A DNA stretch of 14,475 nt, taken from contig DNSU01000100.1 in NCBI GenBank assembly GCA_003499585.1, positions 1,473 to 15,947 on the forward strand, in the 5' to 3' direction. Position numbers and translations under genes: made by a program. The notes beneath the pieces are model-generated. The model had not been told where the DNA came from. It made no database searches and saw only the letters and a list, made by a program, of their open reading frames with translations. The stretch comes from Cyanobacteria bacterium UBA9579. GTDB taxonomy: Bacteria; Cyanobacteriota; Vampirovibrionia; Gastranaerophilales; UBA9579. Below, piece after piece: positions 7,132-14,475 of the stretch; position 1 is the first letter of the stretch; every line of letters begins with the position of its first letter.

Positions 7132-7158
7132 ATGAAATGGAAAGCATATCTAATGTAA
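7132..7158 (+). other. Possible 8-codon ORF overlapping the polymerase gene start
   Basis: ATG at 7132 begins a frame of eight codons (MKWKAYLM) ending in TAA at 7156-7158, +1 relative to the main gene whose ATG is at 7137. The AAGGAG at 7121-7126 is five bases from this ATG and ten from the main one, so ribosomes could choose either. It may be chance or a small translational brake. Confidence 0.2.
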
Positions 7159-8519
7159 GCAATGTTGAAAGGGTACGATACAGCTATCTTTTTATTATAG
7201 GATTGATGGTTCTCTCAGGTTTTGCAATTGCTCTTTTAGGATTAAAGGGACTGGCATTATCAAGTTTAGGACTGATAGGACTTATTCTTACGCCAATTTT
7301 ATACAATAAACCTAAACTTTTCTTGTTTTTTGCTTTGTTTATATATCCATTTACCCGTATTTTACCTTTAGATGATAAGTTTATTATTACAGGTGTTTTA
7401 TATTCCCTATCTTTCCCCTGTATTTTCTGGATTATAAAAAAGTATTTTAAAACTGTTTCCAATACATCTTTTTATCTATGGGCCATGCTCACTTATACTG
7501 CAGTTATAATGTCAAATTATTTCAGGCCTGACACGAGTATTGTTGAATTGGCAAAAGCTTTTGGCTTAATATTCTTTGCTATTTTCACAATACTTGCCGT
7601 GCATAATTACGTAGAAAGAGATCAGGAAAATATTCATAAATTAAGCAGATATTTAAGTTATTTATTTAATATTATCGCTTTAATTGCAATAGGACAGTAT
7701 GCCACAGGAATTGGCGGGATGTTTAATGAGGGTTTTTACAGGGTTAGAGGAACATTCACTAATTTTAACGAGTACGGATATATAATATCCTTATTTATTT
7801 GTTTTGCTTTGTATGTCTTATTGACCACGAAAAAACACCGTTTTTACTGGTCATTTACAATAGTACTTAACATTATTGCTCTTGCAGCAACATTTAGTAA
7901 AACATCAATAATAAATACAGCATTGATTTTCTTAATTATGGGTACTTTTTTACCCTGGAGAAGAAAATTACAGTTATTTGCAGCTTCATCTGTTATGAGT
8001 GCCTTATTGGCCGGATTTCTCGTTTATACAGGAACTTATCAGGCCTTAGTACTTAGGTTTATGGATACGGCTTCACTGGAATGGCGTTTTGCTATGTGGA
8101 GGAATCTATATAACCTGATTTTACAGGGAAATATATTGTTAGGGCAGGGGCTAAATGCTTCCAGACACTTCCTTGAGGCCATCACTCCAATAGGAGACTC
8201 AAATGCTCCTCACAACATATACCTTGAAACAGCTTACAACCTGGGTTTGGTGGGCTTAATTCCTTTTGTCCTGATTTTTGTATTCCTTTTATCACAAGGT
8301 ATAGCCATCTGGGCGGATAAAGGGATTCCTGAGAATCAGAACAAGATTATAGGAACAGCAATCATAGTTATTACTGTAATTACTATGATACAGAACTTTG
8401 TAAGTAATGCTTTTTATGATAGAGCTACTAATGTAATGTTTTGGGTTATTTTAACTCTTTTAGTCTGCTGCTATAGGCGATATAAGCAAGGTGAATCTCA
8501 GATAAATCAGGAGAAATAA
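7137..8519 (+). CDS. O-antigen polymerase/ligase-like polytopic membrane protein (Wzy_C family)
   Basis: 460-aa integral membrane protein with many hydrophobic helices (for example about 16-54, 60-75, 85-101, 110-127, 138-155, 172-187, 212-229, 236-265, 278-297, 370-392, 403-420, 432-446). Its large hydrophilic loop (about 300-368) carries the Wzy_C/WaaL signature 'APHNIYLETAYNLGLVG' with His359. Other family-like segments are 'RVRGTFTNFNEYG' (202-214) and 'TFSKTSIIN'. It would use undecaprenyl-linked repeat units in the periplasm, either joining them (Wzy polymerase) or transferring the chain to an acceptor (WaaL-type ligase). The two cannot be separated by sequence alone, and since it is the only such gene here, polymerase is the more natural reading. 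It follows a 279-bp gap after the co-polymerase gene that holds a repeat and a structured leader. Confidence 0.88.
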   Translation: MESISNVSNVERVRYSYLFIIGLMVLSGFAIALLGLKGLALSSLGLIGLILTPILYNKPKLFLFFALFIYPFTRILPLDDKFIITGVLYSLSFPCIFWIIKKYFKTVSNTSFYLWAMLTYTAVIMSNYFRPDTSIVELAKAFGLIFFAIFTILAVHNYVERDQENIHKLSRYLSYLFNIIALIAIGQYATGIGGMFNEGFYRVRGTFTNFNEYGYIISLFICFALYVLLTTKKHRFYWSFTIVLNIIALAATFSKTSIINTALIFLIMGTFLPWRRKLQLFAASSVMSALLAGFLVYTGTYQALVLRFMDTASLEWRFAMWRNLYNLILQGNILLGQGLNASRHFLEAITPIGDSNAPHNIYLETAYNLGLVGLIPFVLIFVFLLSQGIAIWADKGIPENQNKIIGTAIIVITVITMIQNFVSNAFYDRATNVMFWVILTLLVCCYRRYKQGESQINQEK

Positions 8520-8576
8520 TTAGTATTTTTATTACAGTGGTTTTAGTGAACGCAGCAGGTTAATAAGGAATAAATT

Positions 8577-10091
8577 ATGGACAGCTTAGCTGTTGAAAAC
8601 GTAGGGCATAAGGCCAGGCAAAGTGTAAAATGGTCTTTTAGCCTTCAGGTTTTACAAAAAGTAATATTTTTTGCAAGCAGCATTGTCCTTGCCAGGATTC
8701 TTACTCCAAAAGATTTCGGGTTATCAGCTATAGCATTATCATTTGATATGTTTATATGGCTGGTAACTTCTTTAGGCATTAACTCTGCCATTGTACACTT
8801 TCAAGATAATATAGAAGAAAGGCTAAATGCAGGATTCTGGCTGTTTTTAGTATCAGCATCTGTTTTTATTAGTATGCAGGTGTTAGCAGCTCCATTGGTG
8901 GCGAGTTTTTATCATGAGCCAATATTGGCTGAGATACTTAGAGTGACAGCCATAGCAATATTTATAATTTCTATGGGGTCAGTACAGAAGTCTATTCTGA
9001 TTAAAAATCTTGAATTTAAAAAAATAGCAATTTTAGATGTTTGCTTAAACATAATAAAAAGCACATTGTATATGTCTCTTGCTTTATTAGGTTTTGGAGT
9101 TTGGAGCTTTATTTATCCTAAAGTTATTGTGGCTGTAATTAATACCGTTTCCTTATGGTGCATGACAGGATGGAGGCCTAAATTAAGACTTAATTTTAAA
9201 TACTGGGCAGAGATGTTTAATTATGGAAAAAACGTGTTATTTAGTAACATTGTTGATTATTTCATCAATAACTCAAGCTATATTCTTATAGGCAGCATGA
9301 TTGGATCTGCATCTCTTGGTCTATACTCTTTTGCTTATGATAAAAGTATGATGGTTGTAAATAATATCGGATATCCGGTTAGCATGATAACTTTTTCAGC
9401 TTTTGCAAAGCTGCAGGATCATAAAAGTAAACTGAAAAATGCTTTTTTAAAAACTGTAAAAACAATATCATTATTAACATTTCCCTGTGCGATTGGGCAG
9501 ATAATACTGGGCCCTCAGTATATTAGCACTGTTTTTGGATCAAAGTGGCAGACTTCCATTATTATTTTCCAGATGATACTTATTTATTCGATGTTGAGAT
9601 CAATAAGTCAATGTGGAACTTCATTGCTAAACGGTATTGGAAGACCTGATATAACTCTTAAATGTAATCTTGCTTATGCTCCAATATTTATAGGCTCTTT
9701 GTACGCAGGTTCTCAGCTGGGAGGATTATTTGGCATTGGACTTGCAACTGCTTTGGTAGGGTCTTTATGGGCTATAATTTATGTAATAATTGTTTTAAAA
9801 CAGGTAGATTGGACATTTAGTCAAATATTTTCAACTATTCAAGGTTCTTTATTTAGCTCGATAATTATGGGAAGCGTTATATTCTTATTAAAGCTGCTAA
9901 TGCAGAGGCTAAATTCCTCTGATGTTTTTATTTTAGCAGCCCTCATTCCTGCAGGAATATTAATTTATGCTTTGTCCATCCGGTTGTTCTTTAATGAGAC
10001 TTACAAATTTATCCTTGAGAGTTCAGCTAAATTCTTAAACAAGAAGAATGAGGTTAAGGAGGATGTTTTCCAAAATGCAGAAAAAGCCTAA
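8577..10091 (+). CDS. Lipopolysaccharide/repeat-unit flippase (MOP superfamily, Wzx-type)
   Basis: 504-aa polytopic membrane protein of the MOP superfamily (Polysacc_synt family), with about 12-14 hydrophobic segments. The N-terminus has the hallmark pattern 'ASSIVLARILTPKDFGLSAI', followed by 'GINSAIVHF', typical of WzxC/RfbX-like exporters. The expected role is flipping undecaprenyl-diphosphate-linked oligosaccharide to the periplasmic face. The length is normal. AAGGA (8565-8569) lies seven bases before the ATG. The gene is 57 bp downstream of the polymerase/ligase gene and overlaps the following glycosyltransferase gene, so these are probably co-transcribed. The C-terminal tail after the last helix is short and charged. 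Confidence 0.92.
   Translation: MDSLAVENVGHKARQSVKWSFSLQVLQKVIFFASSIVLARILTPKDFGLSAIALSFDMFIWLVTSLGINSAIVHFQDNIEERLNAGFWLFLVSASVFISMQVLAAPLVASFYHEPILAEILRVTAIAIFIISMGSVQKSILIKNLEFKKIAILDVCLNIIKSTLYMSLALLGFGVWSFIYPKVIVAVINTVSLWCMTGWRPKLRLNFKYWAEMFNYGKNVLFSNIVDYFINNSSYILIGSMIGSASLGLYSFAYDKSMMVVNNIGYPVSMITFSAFAKLQDHKSKLKNAFLKTVKTISLLTFPCAIGQIILGPQYISTVFGSKWQTSIIIFQMILIYSMLRSISQCGTSLLNGIGRPDITLKCNLAYAPIFIGSLYAGSQLGGLFGIGLATALVGSLWAIIYVIIVLKQVDWTFSQIFSTIQGSLFSSIIMGSVIFLLKLLMQRLNSSDVFILAALIPAGILIYALSIRLFFNETYKFILESSAKFLNKKNEVKEDVFQNAEKA
10056..10062 (+). promoter_or_regulatory. Ribosome binding site inside the flippase gene end
   Basis: AAGGAGG is the strongest Shine-Dalgarno near the glycosyltransferase start. 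ATG 10063 abuts it with no spacing, ATG 10048 lies upstream of it, and ATG 10075 is 12 bases downstream. The last gives the family-typical N-terminus (MQKKPKVAFIHP), so it is preferred, although the spacing is long. Confidence 0.5.
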
Positions 10092-11184
10092 AGTTGCATT
10101 TATCCATCCTGCAGTAGGCGAGTCTCTTGGAGGATCGCAGGTGTTTGTGCTTGAACTTGCCCAAAGATTAAAAGATAAATGTGATATCACCATCTTTTCT
10201 GCCAAAAGAGAAAATGATTTATGTAAACCCGTTTTTTCTCTTTCCAGAAGAAATAAAAAATATGGAAACTCATTCTTATATAATATACTCCACAAGGCTT
10301 TAAGTAAGCAGGCCGCTACTCCGGATATAGTAATAGAGCATATTACATCATTTTTTCCTCTTTTATTCAGATTGTTATTTGGTAAATATGATGTAATATT
10401 TCCTAATAATGATTGGGGAGGACTTTTAGTGGCTTCCGCAGTGAGGCAGATTAAAGGAACATCAATAATGTTTACCGAACATAACGGCTATCTGGAAAGG
10501 GGGAAAATTGCTGCAAGAAATCTAAAATTTAAGCCCAATAAGTATATTGCTTTATCTGAAGAGTTTAAATTTTGGGTCAAAAAGTACTATCCCGATATTG
10601 ACGTTAAGTATATTCCTAATGGGGTTGACTTTGATAAATTTAATCCTGAAGGCACAGTTGCAAACATTGATCTTCCAGGACCTATTATTCTTACAGCTGC
10701 CAGGTATCAGCGAAATAAAAGATTAGAACTGGTTATTGATGCTGTAGCCAATCTTAATCAAGGCAGCCTCCTGGTCTTAACATCGGGAGATAATATCGAG
10801 TCTCTCAATCAATATGGTAAACACAATTTAGGAGATAGATTTAAGCTGATGAGTGTTCCGTATGATGAAATGCCATCCTATTACAGAGCCTGTGATGTAT
10901 TTACGTTACCATCAATGTATGAACCTTTTGGTTTGGTATATCTGGAGGCAATGGCATGCAACAAGCCTGTAGTAGCTCCGGATGATTTGTCCAGAACGGA
11001 CATAGTAGGCGATGCTGGCATTTTATGTGATGTCAGTGATATTGAAGAGTATGCAAACTCACTAAAAATAGCATTAAATGGTGATTTTGCAGATATCCCC
11101 TACAATCAGGCAAGAAAATACACATGGCAAAAGTGTTCTGAGCAATATTACAAAGTGATTAAATCCCTTATTTCTGCAAATTGA
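10075..11184 (+). CDS. GT4-family (GT-B fold) glycosyltransferase
   Basis: 369-aa retaining glycosyltransferase of the GT4/RfaB-like class, probably adding a sugar to the lipid-linked acceptor at the cytoplasmic face. The N-terminal domain begins 'KVAFIHPAVGESLGGSQ' (6-22), the acceptor-side glycine-rich loop. The inter-domain region has 'YIPNGVDFDKF' (179-189). The C-terminal donor domain opens 'ILTAARYQRNKRLELVIDA' (205-223), with Arg210 and Lys215 in the usual phosphate-binding positions. The EX7E motif is Glu283-PFGLVYL-Glu291 within 'MYEPFGLVYLEAMACNKPVV'. The length is normal. Starts at 10048 and 10063 would add 9 or 4 residues. The gene overlaps the flippase gene by 17 bp, indicating translational coupling. 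It is the only extending glycosyltransferase in the window; donor and acceptor are unknown. Confidence 0.9.
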   Translation: MQKKPKVAFIHPAVGESLGGSQVFVLELAQRLKDKCDITIFSAKRENDLCKPVFSLSRRNKKYGNSFLYNILHKALSKQAATPDIVIEHITSFFPLLFRLLFGKYDVIFPNNDWGGLLVASAVRQIKGTSIMFTEHNGYLERGKIAARNLKFKPNKYIALSEEFKFWVKKYYPDIDVKYIPNGVDFDKFNPEGTVANIDLPGPIILTAARYQRNKRLELVIDAVANLNQGSLLVLTSGDNIESLNQYGKHNLGDRFKLMSVPYDEMPSYYRACDVFTLPSMYEPFGLVYLEAMACNKPVVAPDDLSRTDIVGDAGILCDVSDIEEYANSLKIALNGDFADIPYNQARKYTWQKCSEQYYKVIKSLISAN

Positions 11185-11232
11185 TTTTGCAGTATAGATA
11201 ATTCAGTTTACTTTATAAATTAGACTTATTGC

Positions 11233-11262
11233 TTAACAGAACATGCCTGAATGATGAATAAT
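11233..11262 (+). promoter_or_regulatory. Candidate promoter upstream of the methyltransferase gene
   Basis: TTAACA (11233-11238; 5 of 6 to TTGACA) is followed after 18 bases by AATAAT (11257-11262; 5 of 6 to TATAAT). It lies in the 144-bp gap after the glycosyltransferase gene, the second-widest gap in the locus. This may mean the methyltransferase gene has its own transcription start. No terminator hairpin is visible between the two genes, so read-through is also possible. Confidence 0.3.
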
Positions 11263-11328
11263 TTTTATCGTTTAATTGTGTAAATATACATAAATGGAAA
11301 CCCGTTATTTAGATTACAGAGGCAGGAT

Positions 11329-12192
11329 ATGTTAGTAGAGCCCGAGATTACAGTTAATAAGAAAGTTAGTTCAATGAATGTAGAGAAGTTCTTCCAGCTA
11401 TTAATCGGAGAAATGGAAGATAATCAGGAATTAAAAGGATATTACAAATTCTTTAAAAGTCCTTCATTATTTAACATTAGAAAAACATATTTTTGCCAGC
11501 GTCTTAGATATTTAATGAGCCATCTTGATGATTCTGTTAAAGAGGTATGTGATTGTGGATGTGGGCATGGAACAACTCCATTGTTCTTGGCCATGAATGG
11601 AATTAAGGTTCATGGAATTACTATTGGTGAGCATTATTTTAATGGAATTGAAAGACGTAGAGACTTTTGGAGTAAATTTGGGGATATAAATCTTTTTACA
11701 GTAAGCTGCGAATCATTATTTGACGCTAAAGTACCTCCAGCTTCCTATGATGCTATCATTATTCAAGATACATTACATCATTTAGAGCCTGTACAAGATG
11801 CATTAGCTATTTTGTACAGAATGCTTAAGCCTAATGGCAAGTTAATCATATTAGAAGCAAATGGTGGGAATCTTATTCATAAATTAAGATTATATATGAT
11901 GCGCGGTAATAAGAAAATTATAGAAATTTATGATGAATATTTGCAGAAGAATGTTCTGTATGGTAATGAGAACTATAGAAGTATCAGGGAATGGAGGAGG
12001 ATATTAGAGAACCAAAACTTTGTAATAGATTCCAGTGTGCAATATATAAAGTTCTTTTATCCTCAGATGTATAATATGTTTGATAACAGCAGTTTAATAA
12101 ATATTGAGCAGGATTATCTGCAAAAAAACAGTTTTTTAAGAGAAAATTTTTTCTTTGGATTGAACTTTGTAGCAAGAAAACCTTTATATTAG
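11329..12192 (+). CDS. Class I SAM-dependent methyltransferase
   Basis: 287-aa class I methyltransferase. Motif I is 'VCDCGCGHGTTPL' (73-85), the SAM-binding loop with the usual Asp/Glu-x-Gly-x-Gly replaced by D-C-G-C-G. Motif II-like residues follow at 'VHGITIGE' (94-101). The post-II/motif IV region 'YDAIIIQDTLHHLEP' (140-154) and motif V 'LYRMLKPNGKLIILE' (162-176) match the Methyltransf_11/25-type fold. About 70 residues precede the core and about 100 follow it, probably forming a substrate lid. At the end of the polysaccharide locus it may methylate a sugar or terminate the chain, but the sequence does not show its substrate and a small-molecule or lipid target is possible. GAGG (11319-11322) lies six bases before the ATG; the next in-frame ATG is at codon 16. 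Confidence 0.85.
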   Translation: MLVEPEITVNKKVSSMNVEKFFQLLIGEMEDNQELKGYYKFFKSPSLFNIRKTYFCQRLRYLMSHLDDSVKEVCDCGCGHGTTPLFLAMNGIKVHGITIGEHYFNGIERRRDFWSKFGDINLFTVSCESLFDAKVPPASYDAIIIQDTLHHLEPVQDALAILYRMLKPNGKLIILEANGGNLIHKLRLYMMRGNKKIIEIYDEYLQKNVLYGNENYRSIREWRRILENQNFVIDSSVQYIKFFYPQMYNMFDNSSLINIEQDYLQKNSFLRENFFFGLNFVARKPLY

Positions 12193-12203
12193 GACAGCGA
12201 AAT

Positions 12204-12238
12204 AAAAAGAAGGGTTTTTCATCAAAACCCTTCTTTTT
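12204..12238. terminator. Bidirectional intrinsic terminator
   Basis: AAAAAGAAGGGTTTT (12204-12218) pairs perfectly with AAAACCCTTCTTTTT (12224-12238) around the five-base loop TCATC. The A-tract on one side and the T-tract on the other make it work in both directions. It lies 11 bp after the methyltransferase stop and 30 bp after the convergent minus-strand stop, so it closes the polysaccharide locus and the secreted-protein genes. Confidence 0.92.
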
Positions 12239-12268
12239 TAGACTGCTTCTCTGTAATAAATATAAAAA

Positions 12269-12802
12269 TTATTTTTTATTTGATACTTTCTTGCTAGAAG
12301 TATCTTTTGTTTTTTGAGTTAATACTTTAATATCATTGATATCTACCCATGGATCATTTAAAGCACTTGAGAAGACCTGCCCGGTTAGTTCTATCTCATC
12401 TCCTGTTTCAAGATCAATTAATTTTTCAGCTTTATCTCTTGGAATCATTATCTTGAGCTCAGAAAGTGGAACATTATGATCTGCTACATCAGGACGTTTA
12501 ATGAGAAGCGAGATATAATCCTTGGAATTTCTAAATGCTGGGGTGTAATCAAGTCCAAGAGTGGAAAACTTATCAAACTTTGCAACTATTTTAACTTTGC
12601 TGTTTATATAAGCCTGAGGGGTTGAAATTAGTTCTAAGGGATTTACTGCTTTAATATCTACTGCCTTAACTTCTGCTACAGGCTTAACTTCAGTTTTATC
12701 AGGTATAACCTGTGCAAAGAGATTATTAGCTGCTAAATTAACTGTAATTAAAGCTGAGAGTCCAAATAATAAAAATTTCTTCTTATTTGTCATAATTTCC
12801 AT
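12269..12802 (-). CDS. Small secreted protein with possible OB-fold domain, function unknown
   Basis: 177-aa exported protein. A basic N-terminus (TNKKK) and hydrophobic core (about 10-24) form a signal peptide with a likely cleavage after 'NNLFA' (residue 30). A Val/Lys/Ala-rich linker (about 31-52) leads to a compact beta-rich domain (about 53-162) with the rhythm 'INSKVKIVAKFDKF', 'DYISLLIKRP', 'LKIMIPRDKAEKL', 'GDEIELTGQVF', 'PWVDINDIKVL'. This resembles a bacterial OB fold, but that is judged by eye and no family is recognised. The tail is Lys/Ser-rich. AGGAG (complement of 12806-12810) is only three bases from the first ATG and 12 from the ATG at codon 4, so either may be used. It lies 104 bp downstream of the VWA gene on the same strand. 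Confidence 0.75.
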   Translation of the reverse strand: MEIMTNKKKFLLFGLSALITVNLAANNLFAQVIPDKTEVKPVAEVKAVDIKAVNPLELISTPQAYINSKVKIVAKFDKFSTLGLDYTPAFRNSKDYISLLIKRPDVADHNVPLSELKIMIPRDKAEKLIDLETGDEIELTGQVFSSALNDPWVDINDIKVLTQKTKDTSSKKVSNKK

Positions 12803-12870
12803 AATCTCCTAACGTTTTACTTTTACCAATATATTAGCATCATATAATTTAAATAACTAATACTAGAATT

Positions 12871-12881
12871 GGTATAATACC
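12871..12881. promoter_or_regulatory. GGTATAATACC palindrome, possible extended -10 element
   Basis: This perfect 11-bp palindrome lies between the VWA gene and the small secreted-protein gene. On the minus strand it reads TGGTATTAT when the flanking base is included, an extended -10 (TGN plus 5 of 6 to TATAAT), which would start transcription about 58 bases before ATG 12802. No -35 is evident. It may equally be a protein-binding palindrome or chance. Confidence 0.22.
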
Positions 12882-12906
12882 ACCTAGTTGTTAAAGGAGC
12901 ATTATT

Positions 12907-13644
12907 TTAGAATTTTGGGACTATTATCCGTCCTTGAACTTCTTTAGTGACATTTAAGCTTTTACTTAACCTATCAGCTAATTCATTGGCATCATTTGCT
13001 GTATAGAATTTGCCTTTTGTGGCTAAAGCGGTGCATTTAAGCTGACTAATAGCAGCAGGCTCAGAAATGTTAAAACCAATTACATCAATTTTTAAGTCCA
13101 CATTGTTTTTTACCAGATTTACCGCATAATCACAGGGACTTCCATTACAAGTTTCCATCCCGTCACTGACAAGAATTATTCTATTTTTTCCTTGTAACCC
13201 GTTAAAATCATAGGCTAAAGCCTGCTCAATTGAGTATGAAATAGGAGTCCAGCCAACAGGTTTTATTTGAACAAGTTCTTGAGCGATGGAAGATTGATTA
13301 TTAGGCCCTATAGCGACTTTTAATTCGGATGCTTTACAGGCATTGAATCCTAAAAAACCGTTCTTATGGCCATAAACTCTTAATCCCACCCATACATTAG
13401 GAGGAAGTTGGTTTAATACCTGATTAATGGTTCTTTTTGCCATGTCAATTTTTCTTTCACCATTAATTTCTTCTATCATGCTGTACGAGCTATCAAGAAT
13501 AATAAGCACATTTTCGTGATTAGTAGAGGGTTGAGGATATAGATTATAGTTATCTTTATAGGCCGATTGAGAATTGACATATGGTGCAGCAATAAAATAA
13601 ATTAATAAAAGCAGTAGACTGGCAATAAAACCATGTTTTAACAT
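12907..13644 (-). CDS. Secreted von Willebrand factor A (VWA) domain protein
   Basis: 245-aa exported protein. The signal peptide or N-terminal anchor is about residues 1-26 ('MLKHGFIASLLLLLIYFIAA', possible cleavage near 'VNSQSA'). A single VWA domain spans about 45-232. The metal-binding MIDAS is complete: Asp51-Ser-Ser53-Tyr-Ser55 ('LDSSYSM'), Thr133 in 'GWTPI' and Asp161 in 'LVSDGMETC', so the protein should bind a divalent cation and a protein ligand. Four cysteines (103, 166, 171, 204) could form disulfides; 'CNGSPC' is a close pair. No second domain follows, so this is a minimal stand-alone VWA protein like those in bacterial Ca-activated-channel-type annotations, not a channel. GGGAG (complement of 13652-13656) is seven bases before the ATG. 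The ligand is unknown. Confidence 0.87.
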   Translation of the reverse strand: MLKHGFIASLLLLLIYFIAAPYVNSQSAYKDNYNLYPQPSTNHENVLIILDSSYSMIEEINGERKIDMAKRTINQVLNQLPPNVWVGLRVYGHKNGFLGFNACKASELKVAIGPNNQSSIAQELVQIKPVGWTPISYSIEQALAYDFNGLQGKNRIILVSDGMETCNGSPCDYAVNLVKNNVDLKIDVIGFNISEPAAISQLKCTALATKGKFYTANDANELADRLSKSLNVTKEVQGRIIVPKF

Positions 13645-13676
13645 TTTAGGTCTCCCGTTAGTATATTTATAAATCT

Positions 13677-13682
13677 ATTATA
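13677..13682 (-). promoter_or_regulatory. Candidate -10 box for the VWA gene
   Basis: The minus strand reads a perfect TATAAT here, about 33 bases before the ATG at 13644, with transcription expected to start near 13670. No good -35 hexamer is found 16-18 bases upstream. The 88-bp divergent gap must also hold the nitroreductase promoter, so the two are likely to overlap. Confidence 0.4.
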
Positions 13683-13732
13683 GAATAATTTTAATGATAA
13701 CATCACTAACTTGTATCAAGGAGAAGATATAA

Positions 13733-14365
13733 ATGGACCTTTTTGAAGCGATAGAAACAAGACTTTCTGTAAGAAAATTCAAGCCTGATGTTCCACCTCT
13801 TGAGGATATTAACACAGTAATAAATGCTGCAAGATTGGCCCCTAGCGCCAGCAATGCTCAAATGTGGCATTACGTGGTAATATATGACACTGAAATAAAA
13901 AGCAGAATGAAACAGGCAATTATAGAGTCATATGATGAAATCAAAAAATGGGAAGAATCGAAGGGATTTGAGGACAGGATAGAATATTATAAGCAATATT
14001 CTTTATTTTTTACCGATGCTCCTGTAAATATTGCCGTATTAATGGAGCCTAAGAGTTCAGTTATAACGGATTTAATGAAGAAAAAAGGTTTTTCTGAAAA
14101 AGAGATAGAAAGAAGAAGACCACATCCTGACCTATTAAGCATAGGCGCTTCTATAGAAAATTTATCACTTGCAGCCCATGCAATAGGTTATGGAACCTGC
14201 TGGCTGACAGCACCAATATATGCGTATGAAAAACTGGAAGAAATCCTGAATATAAAGCCGCCTTATCAGTTGGTTTCTTTGCTTTGCATGGGAAGACCCG
14301 ATATTCAAAACATCCCTGTAAGGCATAAAAAAGAGATTTCAGAAATTTTAACGGTTATCAAATAA
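13733..14365 (+). CDS. Nitroreductase-family FMN-dependent oxidoreductase
   Basis: 210-aa nitroreductase-fold protein, expected to be a soluble FMN-binding NAD(P)H-dependent oxidoreductase acting as a dimer. The N-terminal FMN phosphate-binding pattern is 'ETRLSVRKFKPD' (8-19), with Arg10, Ser12 and Arg14. 'ARLAPSASNAQMWHYVVI' (33-50) is the next flavin-contact segment, and 'AAHAIGYGTCWL' (147-158) with 'LLCMGRP' (183-189) are the C-terminal conserved blocks. The length suits the small NfsB/FRP-like branch. AAGGAG (13718-13723) lies nine bases before the ATG. It is divergent from the VWA gene and shows no functional link to the polysaccharide locus. The substrate cannot be predicted; such proteins range over nitroaromatics, quinones and flavins. 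Confidence 0.92.
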   Translation: MDLFEAIETRLSVRKFKPDVPPLEDINTVINAARLAPSASNAQMWHYVVIYDTEIKSRMKQAIIESYDEIKKWEESKGFEDRIEYYKQYSLFFTDAPVNIAVLMEPKSSVITDLMKKKGFSEKEIERRRPHPDLLSIGASIENLSLAAHAIGYGTCWLTAPIYAYEKLEEILNIKPPYQLVSLLCMGRPDIQNIPVRHKKEISEILTVIK

Positions 14366-14475
14366 TGGAAAAATGTAATTCTAAGGAATATTTTGCATAT
14401 GAGATATTGTCATTCTAAACAGCAAGGCATTATTTAGTGAATTGTTTCGTTACTAGGCTCTAGTACTGTTATTTA
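14366..14475. other. Non-coding window end with a partial repeat-like motif
   Basis: There is no credible gene or terminator hairpin in these 110 bases. TTGTCATT at 14407-14414 equals the first eight bases of the terminal repeat of the MITE-like element at 6866, then diverges (CTAAACAGCAAGG). It could be the edge of a related element that continues past or decayed within the window, or chance. Confidence 0.25.

Noticed and set aside
10035..10295. 86-aa minus-strand ORF
   Set aside because: Antisense to the flippase end and glycosyltransferase start, both of which are clear family members.
12803..12906. Terminator between the VWA and small secreted-protein genes
   Set aside because: No GC-rich stem followed by a T-tract on the minus strand; only an 11-bp AT-rich palindrome is present.

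Overview
This window comes from an AT-rich bacterial chromosome with purine-rich Shine-Dalgarno sequences (AAGGAG, AGGAGG) and some TTG and GTG starts. It encodes a Wza-type polysaccharide export protein and signal-peptide-bearing secreted proteins, so the host is probably diderm. Taxonomy cannot be fixed without searches. A low-GC relative of the Cyanobacteria such as a Melainabacteria/Gastranaerophilales-type organism is one plausible host, but this is a guess.

Layout. Positions 23-2353 (minus strand) hold housekeeping genes: rsmB (16S rRNA m5C methyltransferase), then an SPFH/band-7 membrane protein that probably has its own promoter. An AT-rich divergent region (2354-2595) separates them from a long plus-strand cell-surface polysaccharide locus (2596-12192). 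Its order is: short sugar-phosphate transferase, Wza-like export protein, Wzz/Wzc-like co-polymerase, O-antigen polymerase/ligase-like protein, MOP-family (Wzx-type) flippase, GT4 glycosyltransferase, SAM-dependent methyltransferase. A strong terminator hairpin (12204-12238) lies between this locus and two convergent minus-strand genes for secreted proteins: a small protein of OB-fold-like character and a VWA-domain protein. A divergent nitroreductase gene (13733-14365) ends the window.

How the genes work together. The locus reads as a compact Wzx/Wzy-dependent capsule, EPS or O-antigen pathway. The sugar transferase primes undecaprenyl phosphate, the glycosyltransferase extends the unit, the methyltransferase may modify it, the flippase moves it across the inner membrane, the Wzy_C-type protein polymerises or ligates it, and the Wzc-like and Wza-like proteins control length and export. 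Only one extending glycosyltransferase and no nucleotide-sugar genes are present, so other loci must contribute.

Most notable points. (1) The Wzc-like protein keeps Walker A' and Walker B but has lost the P-loop glycines and lysine and lacks a C-terminal tyrosine cluster, so it looks like a pseudokinase. (2) The 279-bp gap between the co-polymerase and polymerase genes holds a 154-bp MITE-like element with 14-bp terminal inverted repeats. (3) Downstream of that element is a structured leader with 9-bp direct repeats, a GC-rich hairpin, a second hairpin beside the ribosome binding site, and an 8-codon ORF overlapping the polymerase start.
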